Assembly: GCF_016405985.1 (NCBI RefSeq) | Contig: NZ_JAEFCF010000008.1 | Coordinates: 78,361 to 142,360, forward strand | Length of the DNA stretch: 64,000 nucleotides | Reading direction: 5' to 3' | Source of the DNA: Paracoccus sp. IB05 | GTDB lineage: Bacteria; Pseudomonadota; Alphaproteobacteria; Rhodobacterales; Rhodobacteraceae | Shown: piece by piece, positions 33,329-42,887 of the stretch | Position numbering within the stretch: the stretch's first letter is position 1 | How the letters are laid out: each line of letters opens with the position of its first letter | Made by a program: the position numbers and the translations under genes | The notes under the pieces: model-generated | Told to the model about the DNA's origin: nothing | The model's database searches: none | The model's input: only the letters and a program-made list of their open reading frames with translations

Positions 33329-34051
33329 TCAGACCTCGATCCGGGTAAAGCCGTCGCGCAGCGCATTGGACCAGGCCTCGCTCATGGCGCGGAAGCCCTC
33401 ATCCCCGGCCTCGATCCGGCGCCGCGACGTGACTTGCAGCGCGTCTTTTTCGATCACTGCCAGATCGAGCGGCATTCCCACCGAAAGGTTCGAGCGCAGG
33501 GTCGAATCCATCGACAGCAGCACCGCCTTCTGTGCGTCCTGCAACCCGGTTTCCGGCCGGACCACCCGATCGAGGATCGGCTTGCCGTATTTATGTTCGC
33601 CGATCTGGAGGAAGGGCGTGTCATCGGTGGCTTCGATGAAATTCCCCTCGGGATAGATCAGGAACATGCGCATACCGCCGCCCTTTCTTTGCCCCGCGAC
33701 GATCATCGAGGCCGAGGCGCCCTGGCTCATCGAGAGTTTCTCGTCGATCTCGCGCCGCACCGCTGCCAGCGTATTCCCCACAAGCTGTGCCACTTTCAGC
33801 ATGGTCGGCGCCAGGGTGATCGAGGTTTCCGGCGTTGCGATCTCGTCATCCATCGCCTCATGCAGCCGCGCAATGGTGGTCTGTGTGACAGAAAGCGAAC
33901 CCGCCGTCATGATCACGATCACCCGCTCGCCCGGCACTTCGAAGGTGAACATCTTGCGATAGGTGGAAATATTGTCGAGCCCCGCATTGGTGCGGGTATC
34001 GGACAGGCATACCATACCCTGGTTGAGCAGAAGGCCGACACAATAGGTCAT
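33329..34051 (-). CDS. Anbu proteasome-like peptidase
   Basis: A 240-residue member of the Anbu (ancestral beta-subunit) family of Ntn hydrolases, relatives of HslV and proteasome beta subunits. The mature N-terminus would be Thr2 (MTYCVGLLLNQGMVCLSDT) with the typical DTRTNAGLDNIS loop; the family forms helical or dodecameric assemblies. Proteolytic activity is still debated. It is the last gene of the conserved four-gene set ATP-grasp, alpha-E, transglutaminase, Anbu, which is thought to make and use a peptide modification. Confidence 0.93.
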   Translation of the reverse strand: MTYCVGLLLNQGMVCLSDTRTNAGLDNISTYRKMFTFEVPGERVIVIMTAGSLSVTQTTIARLHEAMDDEIATPETSITLAPTMLKVAQLVGNTLAAVRREIDEKLSMSQGASASMIVAGQRKGGGMRMFLIYPEGNFIEATDDTPFLQIGEHKYGKPILDRVVRPETGLQDAQKAVLLSMDSTLRSNLSVGMPLDLAVIEKDALQVTSRRRIEAGDEGFRAMSEAWSNALRDGFTRIEV

Positions 34052-34084
34052 TTCTCACCGGAAAATTTGTTCACCCGCAGGACA

Positions 34085-34912
34085 TTACTGATCGGAAGAA
34101 AGGACCGCAACAGTGACATCCATCGCTTCATCACCTGGCTGGCCGCCGCGGGCCACACCGCGGATGGGGGCAGCATCGCGGGCGTCAAAACCAGAGGCGA
34201 GGCGGATATAGCGTTCGTCCGGGCAGCAGGCATTCGCGGGGTCAAAGCCGATCCAGCCGAACCCCGGCACATGGATCTCGGCCCAGGCATGGGCGGCCTC
34301 ATGCGCGGTGCCCGAGGCATCGGCGAAAAGATAGCCCGAAACATAGCGCGCCGGCAGGTCGCGCAACCGCGCCAGCGCGATCAGCGCATGGGCATGGTCC
34401 TGACAGACCCCCTCGCCCAGGGCGAGCGCTTCTGATGCCGAGGTATGGGCATGGGTCACGCCAGGATGGTAGGCGATGGCCCCGGTCACCGCCGCCGACA
34501 AGCCATGCGCCAGCGCAAGCGCCCCCCCGGCATCCGACACGCCTTCCGCCAGATCCGAGAGTGCCCCGGAGGCAGCGGTCATCGCAGTTTCGCGTTTATA
34601 GGCGCAGGGGTTGATCACCTCGCGATAGCCTTTCAGCATCCCGGCGGTGTCAGAGGTCTCTACCAATCCGCGCACGGTCACTGACAGGTCGGTCAGCGGC
34701 CCGGCGATGCTCCAGCCCTGGATGCGGTCGCCGGCGCCATCGGTGAACTCGGCGCCTCTGACCGCAGCCGTATCGCCGCCTTTGACAGAGACCTCCCAGG
34801 AGATCACCCTCTGACCCTGAAACACCGAAGGCGTCAGCCGGTGGCTTTGGACAAGGCCCCTGACCGGGCGTTCATAGCTGTAGCGGGTGATATGATCGAC
34901 GCTCAGGCGCAT
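34085..34912 (-). CDS. Transglutaminase-like protein of the Anbu operon
   Basis: A 275-residue protein with the N-terminal beta domain typical of bacterial transglutaminase-like proteins (DHITRYSYERPVRGLVQSHRL is longer; key part YSYERPV) and a papain-like core. The Cys-His-Asp triad is visible: Cys in GEGVCQDHAHAL, His in AHAWAEIHVPG, Asp in GFDPANAC. Members may cut or transfer amide bonds. Its ATG shares one base with the stop of the alpha-E gene (TGATG), so translation is coupled. Confidence 0.9.
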   Translation of the reverse strand: MRLSVDHITRYSYERPVRGLVQSHRLTPSVFQGQRVISWEVSVKGGDTAAVRGAEFTDGAGDRIQGWSIAGPLTDLSVTVRGLVETSDTAGMLKGYREVINPCAYKRETAMTAASGALSDLAEGVSDAGGALALAHGLSAAVTGAIAYHPGVTHAHTSASEALALGEGVCQDHAHALIALARLRDLPARYVSGYLFADASGTAHEAAHAWAEIHVPGFGWIGFDPANACCPDERYIRLASGFDARDAAPIRGVARGGQPGDEAMDVTVAVLSSDQ

Positions 34913-35862
34913 CAGCTGAGTTCTCCGCCCAGATAGACCTCATGGATGACAGACCCAAGCTCTGCCACAGATCCGATGAACCGCGAGAGATATTCGTGCA
35001 GGCCTTCCTCGAAAATACGCTCGATGGTTTCCTCCTCCAGCTCGCCCAGCATGGCGCGCGCCCGCATCTGGGCCGGGCCCTCCCTGCCATAGGCCTTGGC
35101 CAGCCGTGCGAGATGATTGTCAGCGCCCGCGATACAGGTGATCAGCGCGCGTGGGCTTTGCCGGTTCAGGATCAGGAAATCGGCGATCTTGCCGGCGGTG
35201 ATCTCGCCCCCATAGGCCCAGTGAAAGGCGCGCTGCGCGCCCATGGCGCGCAAAAGTGTCGACCACTGGTAATTGTCGAGCCCCGATCCCACGAAATCCA
35301 GTCGCGGCAGCAGCACGTAATATTTCACGTCGAGAAGCCGGGCGGTATTGTCGGCGCGTTCCAGATAATAGCCCAGATTCAGGAAGTTATAGCCATCATC
35401 GCGCAAAAGATTGGCGTCGATCGCGCCCCTCACCAGCGCCGATTGCCGCGTGACCCAATCGGTCAGCGTGGACTGGTCGAGGCTCGATCGTTCCTGCCGC
35501 TCGAGCTGGCGCAATTCCTGAAAGGCCATGTTCAGCGCATCCCAGACCTGGGCAGTCATGGCGGTGCGCACGATCCGGGCATTTTCGCGCGCAGCCGTCA
35601 GGCAGCTGGCAACCGAAGACGGGTTGTCACGGTCGAAAAACAGCCAGGATTCCAGATTGCGCTGCACCGGGTCGCCATATTTGGCGGTGAAGCCCTCGGC
35701 CATGCCGCTGGCCTGCAACAGGCTGTCCCATTCGCTGCGATAGCCATGTTCCGACGGGATCAGCGAGATGCGGCTGCCCACATCCAGCAGACGCGCGACC
35801 GTATCGGCGCGCTCCATGTAACGTGCGATCCAGTAAAGGTTATTGGCGGTTCTTGAAAGCAT
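34912..35862 (-). CDS. Alpha-E domain protein of the Anbu operon
   Basis: A 316-residue, entirely alpha-helical protein of the alpha-E family (opening MLSRTANNLYWIARYMERAD, then two repeats containing NLGYYLERADNTARLLDV). Function unknown; it always accompanies the circularly permuted ATP-grasp enzyme and transglutaminase, and is thought to help in peptide-tag synthesis. Seven bases separate it from the ATP-grasp gene upstream. Confidence 0.92.
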   Translation of the reverse strand: MLSRTANNLYWIARYMERADTVARLLDVGSRISLIPSEHGYRSEWDSLLQASGMAEGFTAKYGDPVQRNLESWLFFDRDNPSSVASCLTAARENARIVRTAMTAQVWDALNMAFQELRQLERQERSSLDQSTLTDWVTRQSALVRGAIDANLLRDDGYNFLNLGYYLERADNTARLLDVKYYVLLPRLDFVGSGLDNYQWSTLLRAMGAQRAFHWAYGGEITAGKIADFLILNRQSPRALITCIAGADNHLARLAKAYGREGPAQMRARAMLGELEEETIERIFEEGLHEYLSRFIGSVAELGSVIHEVYLGGELS

Positions 35863-35868
35863 ATCCGG

Positions 35869-37296
35869 TTACTCCGCCAAGACCCAGGTGTCCTTGACGC
35901 CGCCGCCTTGCGACGAGTTCACCACGAGGCTGCCCTCGCGCAAAGCCACCCGCGTCAGCCCGCCCTTCACCAGTTCAATCCGCTCGCCCACAAGGCAATA
36001 GGGGCGCAGATCGACATGGCGCGGCGCCACGCCCTCATCGACAAAGGTCGGCACCGTCGACAGCGCCAGCGTCGGCTGCGCGATGTAATTCGAGGGATTG
36101 GCCAGCAGTTGCGCGCGGAACGCCTCGACCTCGGCCTTGCTGGCCGTTGGTCCAACCAGCATCCCATAGCCGCCCGAGCCATGGACCTCTTTCACGACCA
36201 GCTCGGAAAGGTTGTCGAGCACATATTTCAGATCGTCGCGCTCCGCGCATTTCCAGGTGGGAACATTGTTCAGGATCGGCTCTTCTCCGAGGTAAAAGCG
36301 GATCATTTCAGGCACATAGGTGTAGATCGCCTTGTCATCGGCCACCCCTGCCCCAGGCGCCGAACAGATCGACACCCCGCCCGAGCGATAGACATCCATC
36401 AGCCCCGGCACGCCCAGCATCGAATCCGGGCGGAAACACAGCGGATCGAGAAAGGCGTCATCGATCCGGCGATAGATCACATCGACGCGTTTCGGGCCTT
36501 CTGTGGTGCGGGCATAGACGAATTCGCCATCGACAAAGAGATCCTGACCCTCGACCAGCTCGACCCCCATCAGATCGGCAAGGAAGGAATGTTCATAATA
36601 GGCCGAATTGAAATGGCCCGGCGTCAGGATCACCACCTTGGGGTCACCCTGACATTTCGCAGGCGCCACCGAGGCCAGCGTCCGGCGCAGGATTTCCGCA
36701 TAGGAATCAATCGGCTGGATACGATTCTCGCGAAAAAGACCCGGGAACATCCGCATCATGATCTCGCGGTTTTCCAGCATGTAAGACACGCCTGACGGCG
36801 TCCGGCAATTGTCTTCCAGCACGAAAAACTCTTCCGGCCCGGTGCGCACCAGATCGATGCCGACGATATGGGAATAGACGCCTTTCGGCGGCACAAAGCC
36901 CACAGCGGCCTTCTCATAGGCGGCATTCTGATAGACGAGGTTTGCCGGAACCCGGCCTGCCCGGATGATCTCGCCCCGCCCGTAAACATCGACGAGGAAC
37001 ATGTTCAGCGCTTTGGCGCGTTGTTTCACGCCGCGATCCAGCCTGGCCCATTCGGCGCCGGAAAACACGCGCGGGAACATGTCAAAAGGGATCAGCCGGT
37101 CCGGGTCGCCGCCCTCACCATAGACCGCGAAAGTGATGCCGATGCGGCGAAACAGCGCCTCCGCCTCTGCCTGTTTCAGGCTCCGGAGTTCTTTCGGCAT
37201 GGTTGCCAGCCACTCTTCGAGCCTCGCATAGGGGGCGCGGGTGCCCCCTCCAGACCTGTCGCCGGATCCGTTCATCTCGTCGAAGAATACGCCCAT
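35869..37296 (-). CDS. Circularly permuted ATP-grasp ligase of the Anbu operon
   Basis: A 475-residue circularly permuted type-2 ATP-grasp protein. Recognisable parts are IGITFAVYGEGGDPDRLIPFD (key residues Y-G-E-x-G-D), FVLEDNCRTPSGVSYMLENR, KVVILTPGHFNSAYYEH, VKEVHGSGGYGMLVGP and the C-terminal RVALREGSLVVNSSQGGG. Such enzymes form peptide-like bonds with ATP; substrate unknown. ATG 37296 has GGAG about eight bases upstream; a much longer open frame exists but overlaps the oppositely oriented peptidase gene and is not coding. First gene of the four-gene operon. Confidence 0.93.
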   Translation of the reverse strand: MGVFFDEMNGSGDRSGGGTRAPYARLEEWLATMPKELRSLKQAEAEALFRRIGITFAVYGEGGDPDRLIPFDMFPRVFSGAEWARLDRGVKQRAKALNMFLVDVYGRGEIIRAGRVPANLVYQNAAYEKAAVGFVPPKGVYSHIVGIDLVRTGPEEFFVLEDNCRTPSGVSYMLENREIMMRMFPGLFRENRIQPIDSYAEILRRTLASVAPAKCQGDPKVVILTPGHFNSAYYEHSFLADLMGVELVEGQDLFVDGEFVYARTTEGPKRVDVIYRRIDDAFLDPLCFRPDSMLGVPGLMDVYRSGGVSICSAPGAGVADDKAIYTYVPEMIRFYLGEEPILNNVPTWKCAERDDLKYVLDNLSELVVKEVHGSGGYGMLVGPTASKAEVEAFRAQLLANPSNYIAQPTLALSTVPTFVDEGVAPRHVDLRPYCLVGERIELVKGGLTRVALREGSLVVNSSQGGGVKDTWVLAE

Positions 37297-37842
37297 ATCT
37301 GGCTCCACTCGCTTAATGGCCCTTTCAGTCAAGCGCGCCGTTTCCGCATCGTAAAGGCCTGACCGGGTCAAAACTGCACGAATGACTGACTGCAACAGAT
37401 GCAACCGCCCAAAAAAAGGGCACTGCCATCGCAAACGCCCCAGCCCACCCGCGGTTCCCGTCAATCCTGCCCCTGATCGAGGCAGACATGCGTCACGGTG
37501 GCAACAAAGGTGATCAGGAGCCAGGCAAGAATCCCGGCACCAGGTCCAAAGGCCCGGACCAGCAGGATATCCATAAGGCCGGCAGCAAGGCAGGTTGCTT
37601 TCCAGGTCACTGCGAAGACGCCGCACCTGCCCCTGTCGCGCGGCGGAGGAGCTCCAGGCCGGCTGAACTCCCCAATCGCAATAGAATTCCTGCAATCCCC
37701 AGATCAGCAAGTTTCGCCCTTCCCCCCCCGCTTCAGCCAGCCGGACAGGCGCCAGATCGACCCTTGCCCTTGCAGCCCGCCCCCCCTCGCGCCTAGATGG
37801 AAGGCAAGGCCCCGCCGGGGCAAAACAGCACAGGTAGTTCCG
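37297..37842. other. Divergent intergenic region, Anbu operon / pepF
   Basis: 546 bp, holding the promoters of both units. Frames open here are GC-rich noise and I see no gene. A run of C and A around 37405-37430 is low-complexity. No known regulatory motif was recognised. Confidence 0.4.
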
Positions 37843-39708
37843 ATGATCCGCAGCCTTCCGACCCGCAGCCTTCAGACCGGCAGCCTCTTCCGCCCTGTAT
37901 TCGATGCAAATTCCGGTGCCACTGGGTCTGGCAAGGGCTTTGGTGATCTGCCGGAATGGGATCTGACCGATCTCTACCCTGCGCCGGACGCGCCGGAATT
38001 TGACCGCGATATGGAATGGCTGACCAAAGCCTGCGCCGATTTTGCGACGGGCTATGAGGGCAAGCTCGCCTCGCTTGATGCGGCGGCGCTTTTGCAATGC
38101 GTGCGCGAATACGAGGCGATTGACGTCACTGCCGGGCGGCTGATGTCCTATGCGGGGCTGCGCTACTACCAGAACACCATGGATTCCGAACGCGCCAAAT
38201 TCATGTCCGACGCCCAGGACGCGGTGACTGTGGCAACCACGGCACTGGTGTTCTTCAGCCTTGAATTCAACCGGCTGGAAGATGCGCATCTTGGCGCCCT
38301 GCTGGCCGCAAATGCCGATCTCGCCCGCTACAAGCCGGTCTTTGAGCGGATGCGTGCGATGCGCCCGCATCAGCTTTCCGATGAGATGGAGAAATTCCTC
38401 CATGACCAGTCGGTGGTCGGCGCCTCGGCCTGGAACAAGCTCTTTGACGAGACCACTGCCGGGCTGATGTTCACGGTTGCGGGCGAAGAGGAAGAGCTGA
38501 ATCTCGAGGCGACGCTGAACCTTCTGACCGATACCGACCGCGTGAAACGCGAGGCGGCGGCGCGGGCGCTGGCAGAGGTCTTTGACAAAAACGTCAAGCT
38601 TTTTGCCCGCATCACCAACACGCTCGCGAAGGAAAAGGAAATCGAGGATCGCTGGCGCAAGATGCCGACGCCGCAGACCGGGCGGCACCTGTCGAACCAT
38701 GTCGAACCCGAAGTGGTCGAGGCGCTGCGGAACGCCGTTGTCGCCGCCTATCCAAAGCTTTCGCACCGCTATTATGCGCTGAAGGCGAAATGGATGGGGC
38801 TCGACCGGCTTGAGGTCTGGGACCGCAATGCGCCGCTGCCGGTCGAGGCCCCGAAGACCATCGACTGGGCGACGGCCGAGCGTCAGGTGACCGAGGCCTA
38901 TGGTGCCTTTGACCCGCGCATGGCCGATCTGGCAAAACCGTTCTTCACCAAAGGCTGGATTGATGCCGGGGTGAAGCCCGGCAAGGCGCCCGGGGCATTT
39001 GCCCATCCGACGGTGACCACCGTCCATCCTTATGTGATGCTGAATTATCTGGGCAAACCGCGCGATGTGATGACGCTGGCGCATGAGCTGGGGCATGGCG
39101 TCCACCAGGTGCTGGCGGCGGGCCAGGGGGAACTTCTGTCCTCGACCCCGCTGACGCTGGCGGAAACGGCATCGGTCTTCGGCGAGATGCTGACCTTCCG
39201 CAAGCTTCTCGATGAGGCCAAAACCCCGGCCGAGCGCAAGGTGCTGCTGGCGGGCAAAGTCGAAGACATGATCAACACGGTCGTGCGCCAGATCGCCTTC
39301 TACGATTTCGAATGCAAACTGCATGCCGCCCGCCAGGAAGGCGAGCTGACGCCGGACGATATCAACGCGCTCTGGATGTCGGTCCAGGCCGAGAGCCTTG
39401 GTCCGGTGTTTGACTTCATGGATGGTTATCAGACCTTCTGGGCCTATATCCCGCATTTCATCCACTCGCCCTTCTATGTCTACGCCTATGCCTTTGGCGA
39501 CGGCCTCGTGAACGCGCTTTATGCCGTTTACGCCGACGGGTTGCCGGGTTTCCAGGACAAGTATTTCGACATGCTGAAAGCGGGTGGCTCGAAACATCAC
39601 AAAGAGCTGCTGGCGCCCTTCGGCCTTGATGCCTCGGACCCGAAATTCTGGGATAAGGGCCTTTCGATGATCGCAGGCTTCATCGACGAGCTGGAAGCGA
39701 TGGAGTGA
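37843..39708 (+). CDS. pepF: M3 family oligoendopeptidase F
   Basis: A 621-residue zinc metallopeptidase that cuts short peptides in the cytosol. The zinc motif is TLAHELGHGVHQ, with the downstream Glu ligand in LAETASVFGEM; the YFEC-type core (FYDFECKLHAARQEGELT) and the C-terminal KYFDMLKAGGSKHHKELL helix match PepF/PepB. ATG 37843 follows AGGTAG and gives the family length; the frame stays open 345 bp upstream without coding character. Followed by a good terminator. Confidence 0.93.
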   Translation: MIRSLPTRSLQTGSLFRPVFDANSGATGSGKGFGDLPEWDLTDLYPAPDAPEFDRDMEWLTKACADFATGYEGKLASLDAAALLQCVREYEAIDVTAGRLMSYAGLRYYQNTMDSERAKFMSDAQDAVTVATTALVFFSLEFNRLEDAHLGALLAANADLARYKPVFERMRAMRPHQLSDEMEKFLHDQSVVGASAWNKLFDETTAGLMFTVAGEEEELNLEATLNLLTDTDRVKREAAARALAEVFDKNVKLFARITNTLAKEKEIEDRWRKMPTPQTGRHLSNHVEPEVVEALRNAVVAAYPKLSHRYYALKAKWMGLDRLEVWDRNAPLPVEAPKTIDWATAERQVTEAYGAFDPRMADLAKPFFTKGWIDAGVKPGKAPGAFAHPTVTTVHPYVMLNYLGKPRDVMTLAHELGHGVHQVLAAGQGELLSSTPLTLAETASVFGEMLTFRKLLDEAKTPAERKVLLAGKVEDMINTVVRQIAFYDFECKLHAARQEGELTPDDINALWMSVQAESLGPVFDFMDGYQTFWAYIPHFIHSPFYVYAYAFGDGLVNALYAVYADGLPGFQDKYFDMLKAGGSKHHKELLAPFGLDASDPKFWDKGLSMIAGFIDELEAME

Positions 39709-39710
39709 TA

Positions 39711-39744
39711 AAAAGCCCCCGGACCGCAAGGCTCCGGGGGGTTT
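39711..39744 (+). terminator. Terminator after pepF
   Basis: Stem CCCCCGGA/TCCGGGGG (39716-39723 with 39733-39740), followed by GTTT. Directly after the stop. Confidence 0.75.
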
Positions 39745-39873
39745 CAAATCAAAAGCCTGGTCACCACCGGCTGCGGTGCAGCCAGTGGTGATCGGCGGGT
39801 TTCCCCGCCGCCCGGAACTCTGCCCGGAACCCTGCCCGGCGCGCTGCGTTATGCGTGGAGGGAGGAACATCCA

Positions 39874-40353
39874 ATGTCGATTGCAAAAAACACCATCTGC
39901 CTGTGGTTCGACAAAGACGCAGAGGCTGCGGCAAATTTCTATGCCTCGGTCTTCCCCGACAGCCGGGTCGAGGCTGTTCACCACGCGCCCGCTGATTACC
40001 CTTCGGGGAAAAAGGGCGATGTGCTGACGGTTCAGTTCACCGTGGCCGGGATCCCCTGTATCGGGCTGAATGGCGGACCGGTTTTCCGCCAGGACGAGGC
40101 GTTCTCGTTCCAGATCGCGACCGAGGATCAGGAAGAGACCGACCGGTACTGGACGGCGATTGTCGGCAATGGCGGCCAGGAAAGCGAATGCGGCTGGTGC
40201 AAGGATCGCTGGGGCCTGTCCTGGCAAATCACACCGCGCACCCTGACCGAGGCGATGGCCGCAGGTGGCGACGAAGCCGCGCGCGCCTTTACCGCGATGA
40301 TGACCATGCAAAAAATCGATGTCGCGAAGATTGACGCCGCCCGCAGGGGCTGA
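39874..40353 (+). CDS. VOC family protein (PhnB-like)
   Basis: A 159-residue vicinal-oxygen-chelate fold protein (ICLWFDKDAEAAANFYASVF, GIPCIGLNGGPVF, WGLSWQITPRTL), of the type often called 3-demethylubiquinone methyltransferase-like or PhnB-like. It lacks a complete set of the metal ligands seen in glyoxalase I, as usual in this group, and the function is unknown. GGAGGGAGG lies upstream of ATG 39874. Confidence 0.85.
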   Translation: MSIAKNTICLWFDKDAEAAANFYASVFPDSRVEAVHHAPADYPSGKKGDVLTVQFTVAGIPCIGLNGGPVFRQDEAFSFQIATEDQEETDRYWTAIVGNGGQESECGWCKDRWGLSWQITPRTLTEAMAAGGDEAARAFTAMMTMQKIDVAKIDAARRG

Positions 40354-40415
40354 TCCGTCGCGATTGATCACTATGGGCTGCTCAGATGGGGTCGGCTGGG
40401 GGGCGACGGGCGCCC

Positions 40416-41225
40416 TCAGCCCTCGCGATGCCGCAGATGGCGCAGCGCATGCCAGGCCAGGGATGTGGCATAGCCCACCGAGAACAACAGCAGCGTCACC
40501 CAGGGGTAGGTGATCACCAGGGCGACCGCCGCCACTGCGGCCACCAGCGCATAGGGCGCGGCCGATGCCGGGATACGCACCCGTTTCAGGCTTGGTGTCG
40601 GCAGACGCGAGATCATCAGCGCGCCGACCGCCACCATCCAGAAGGTGATCACCGCCTCATGCAGCCGGTAGCCGGTCACATGCGCGAGATAGATCGGGGT
40701 CAGTGCGAGCATGGCGCCTGCCGGTGACGGCACCCCGATGAAACCGGTCTTTTCCGTCGGCACCTCTTCGCGATTGCCGACATTGAACCGCGCAAGGCGC
40801 AGCATACAGCAGACCGCATAGATCAGCACCGCGATCCAGCCCATCGAGGCCTCGGCCCGCAGGCCCCAGATCCACAGCACCATCGCCGGCACCACACCGA
40901 AATTCACGAAATCACACAGGCTGTCGAGTTCGGCGCCGATCGCGCTCTCGGATCGCAGCATCCGCGCCAGCCGCCCGTCCAGCCCGTCCAGAAACGCCGC
41001 CAGCGCGATCAGCAGCACCGCGATATTGACATTGCCGGTGATCGCAAAGCGGATCGCGGTCAGACCGGCACAAAGCCCGAGGATCGAGACGAGGTTCGGC
41101 AAAAGCCGCAGCAGAAGAAGGCCGCGCTCGCCCCTGACATCCCGACGGCCTTCCGGGCCGCCTTCCGCGTCACTGCCCGCATCGGGCGCAGCCGGGGGCC
41201 GCATCTCGTCGTCAGACCCGCCCAT
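40416..41225 (-). CDS. pssA: CDP-diacylglycerol--serine O-phosphatidyltransferase
   Basis: A 269-residue integral membrane enzyme that makes phosphatidylserine. The CDP-alcohol phosphotransferase motif DG-x2-AR-x8-G-x3-D-x3-D is present in DGLDGRLAR..AIGAELDSLCD, followed by six to eight membrane helices. The first 35 residues are charged and unlike the family, so the real start may be later (an ATG near residue 8 is possible). It directly follows psd (stop and start contiguous), together making phosphatidylethanolamine. Confidence 0.93.
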   Translation of the reverse strand: MGGSDDEMRPPAAPDAGSDAEGGPEGRRDVRGERGLLLLRLLPNLVSILGLCAGLTAIRFAITGNVNIAVLLIALAAFLDGLDGRLARMLRSESAIGAELDSLCDFVNFGVVPAMVLWIWGLRAEASMGWIAVLIYAVCCMLRLARFNVGNREEVPTEKTGFIGVPSPAGAMLALTPIYLAHVTGYRLHEAVITFWMVAVGALMISRLPTPSLKRVRIPASAAPYALVAAVAAVALVITYPWVTLLLFSVGYATSLAWHALRHLRHREG

Positions 41226-41918
41226 TCATTCGATCCGGGCATGGCGCGCGGGCGCCTCGGTTCCGATCAGCGCGATCACGGTCTCGCCGGCCACTGCGGT
41301 CTGGCCAAGCGCCACCTGCGGCTCCACCCCCTCGGGCAGATAGATATCAAGGCGCGAGCCGAAACGGATCAGGCCGAAGCGCTCGCCGGTGCGCAGGCTG
41401 TCGCCCGGCTTCGTCCAGCAGACGATGCGCCGCGCCACAAGACCCGCGATCTGCACCACGGCGATATGGCGGCCATCCTCAAGCTGGATCGCCAGCGCAT
41501 TGCGCTCATTATCCACCGAGGCCTTGTCGAGCGAGGCGTTGAAGAATTTGCCCGGCCGGTAAGCGACCGCCGTGACCTTGCCCGATATCGGCGCGCGGTT
41601 CACATGGCAGTTGAAGACCGACATGAAGACCGAAACCCGGGTCAGGGGATCATTCCCAAGCCCCAGTTCGACCGGCGGCACCGCCGGGGTGATCATTGAA
41701 ACCACACCATCGGCAGGGCTGACGAGGAGGCCCTTATTCTCGGGCACCGCACGTTTCGGATCGCGAAAGAAGTAGTAGCACCAGACCGTCAGCCCGACGC
41801 CGATCCAGCCCAGCGGTTCCCAGATGAAGAAGAGGACCAAAGTGATCAGCGCGAAGATCGCGACGAAGGGGATCCCCTCACGGTGCATCGGCTTGACGAA
41901 AGTGTCGATCATGCGCAT
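41226..41918 (-). CDS. psd: Phosphatidylserine decarboxylase (archaeal/short type)
   Basis: A 230-residue proenzyme of the short Psd class. It is cleaved inside the Gly-Ser of [11 protein letters not shown] to give a pyruvoyl enzyme; [11 protein letters not shown] and [16 protein letters not shown] are the substrate motifs. Two hydrophobic segments near the N-terminus anchor it. ATG 41918 gives the family start ([17 protein letters not shown]) and has an AGAGGA site; the frame is open 21 codons further but not conserved in type. It precedes pssA in one operon. Confidence 0.93.
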   Translation of the reverse strand: MRMIDTFVKPMHREGIPFVAIFALITLVLFFIWEPLGWIGVGLTVWCYYFFRDPKRAVPENKGLLVSPADGVVSMITPAVPPVELGLGNDPLTRVSVFMSVFNCHVNRAPISGKVTAVAYRPGKFFNASLDKASVDNERNALAIQLEDGRHIAVVQIAGLVARRIVCWTKPGDSLRTGERFGLIRFGSRLDIYLPEGVEPQVALGQTAVAGETVIALIGTEAPARHARIE

Positions 41919-42026
41919 GGGGCTGTCCTCTTGCCGGGTATCTTTCTTGTCTCTACCCGCTCCGGGTGCAGGCGGCAACACAGGCGCGAAGCGCGGGCGC
42001 CATCCTGGCGGCGATTACAGCCGGTT

Positions 42027-42887
42027 TCACGGCTCTGTGACCAGCGCGTCCTCCCCGGGCCAGTCGATCGCGCGGCGGTAGAGATGCCAGCTTGCATGGC
42101 CAAGAAGCGGCAGCACGATGAAAAGCCCCAGAAACCCCGGCAGCATCGCGAGAAACAAGAAAAGCGCGATAGCCCCGCCCCAGCCCAGCATGAGGACCGG
42201 GTTTTCGCGCACCAGGGCAAGGCTGGCCAGCATGGCGGTGACATAGTCGATATCGCGGTCAAGCAGCATCGGCAGGCTCACCACCGTCAGCGCGAAAAGC
42301 AGCGCCGCAATCGCCGCCCCGGTCAGCGTGCCGAAAACCAGCAGCGCGATCCCCGGCGGGGTGGCGAAAACCGCCAGGGATTGCGAGACATTGGTCATCG
42401 TCACATTGCCCATGAACAGGGCAAAACTCATATGGGCGAAAAAGTTCCAGAACAGGAAATAGCAGACGATCATCGCCGCCATTGACGGGATCTGCCCGTC
42501 CTTTTGCGCGAAGATCACGCCAAGGATCGCCCTGACCTCCAATGCGCGGCCCGCACTTAGGCGCCGGCTGACCTCGTAAAGCCCGCAGGCGATGAAGGGG
42601 CCAAGGATCGGAAAGCCCGCAGCCGCCGGCAGGGTCCACCAGAATTGCCCCTGGGTGGTCAGCGCCCAGACCACCAGCCAGCCGCCAAGCACATAGATCA
42701 GTGCGAAGAACAGACCCCAGCCCGGCGCGCGGCGAAAATCCTGCCAGCCCATTTTCAGCGCATAGCGCAGGTCGCCCGGATCAAGCCGCAGGACCTCAGG
42801 CCTCGCGCCCGGCAACCTGTCCCCTGGCAGGTTTGATCCCTGCCGCTTTGCCCCCGCCGGCGCTTCGGTCTCGCTCATCGCTGTCAT
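42027..42887 (-). CDS. DUF2189 family membrane protein
   Basis: A 286-residue integral membrane protein with about six helices and the DUF2189 pattern (DLRYALKMGWQDFRRAPGWG, PILGPFIACGLYEVSRRL, GHASWHLYRRAID). The family is common in proteobacteria and its function is unknown; the conserved H-x-x-H-like end GHASWHLYR may bind metal. A second ATG at 42878 may be the start. Upstream of psd on the same strand, 109 bp away. Confidence 0.85.
   Translation of the reverse strand: MTAMSETEAPAGAKRQGSNLPGDRLPGARPEVLRLDPGDLRYALKMGWQDFRRAPGWGLFFALIYVLGGWLVVWALTTQGQFWWTLPAAAGFPILGPFIACGLYEVSRRLSAGRALEVRAILGVIFAQKDGQIPSMAAMIVCYFLFWNFFAHMSFALFMGNVTMTNVSQSLAVFATPPGIALLVFGTLTGAAIAALLFALTVVSLPMLLDRDIDYVTAMLASLALVRENPVLMLGWGGAIALFLFLAMLPGFLGLFIVLPLLGHASWHLYRRAIDWPGEDALVTEP

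Noticed and set aside
37297..40371. Upstream extension of the ATP-grasp frame across pepF
   Set aside because: Antisense to a complete peptidase gene; the ATP-grasp domain starts at 37296 with a ribosome site.
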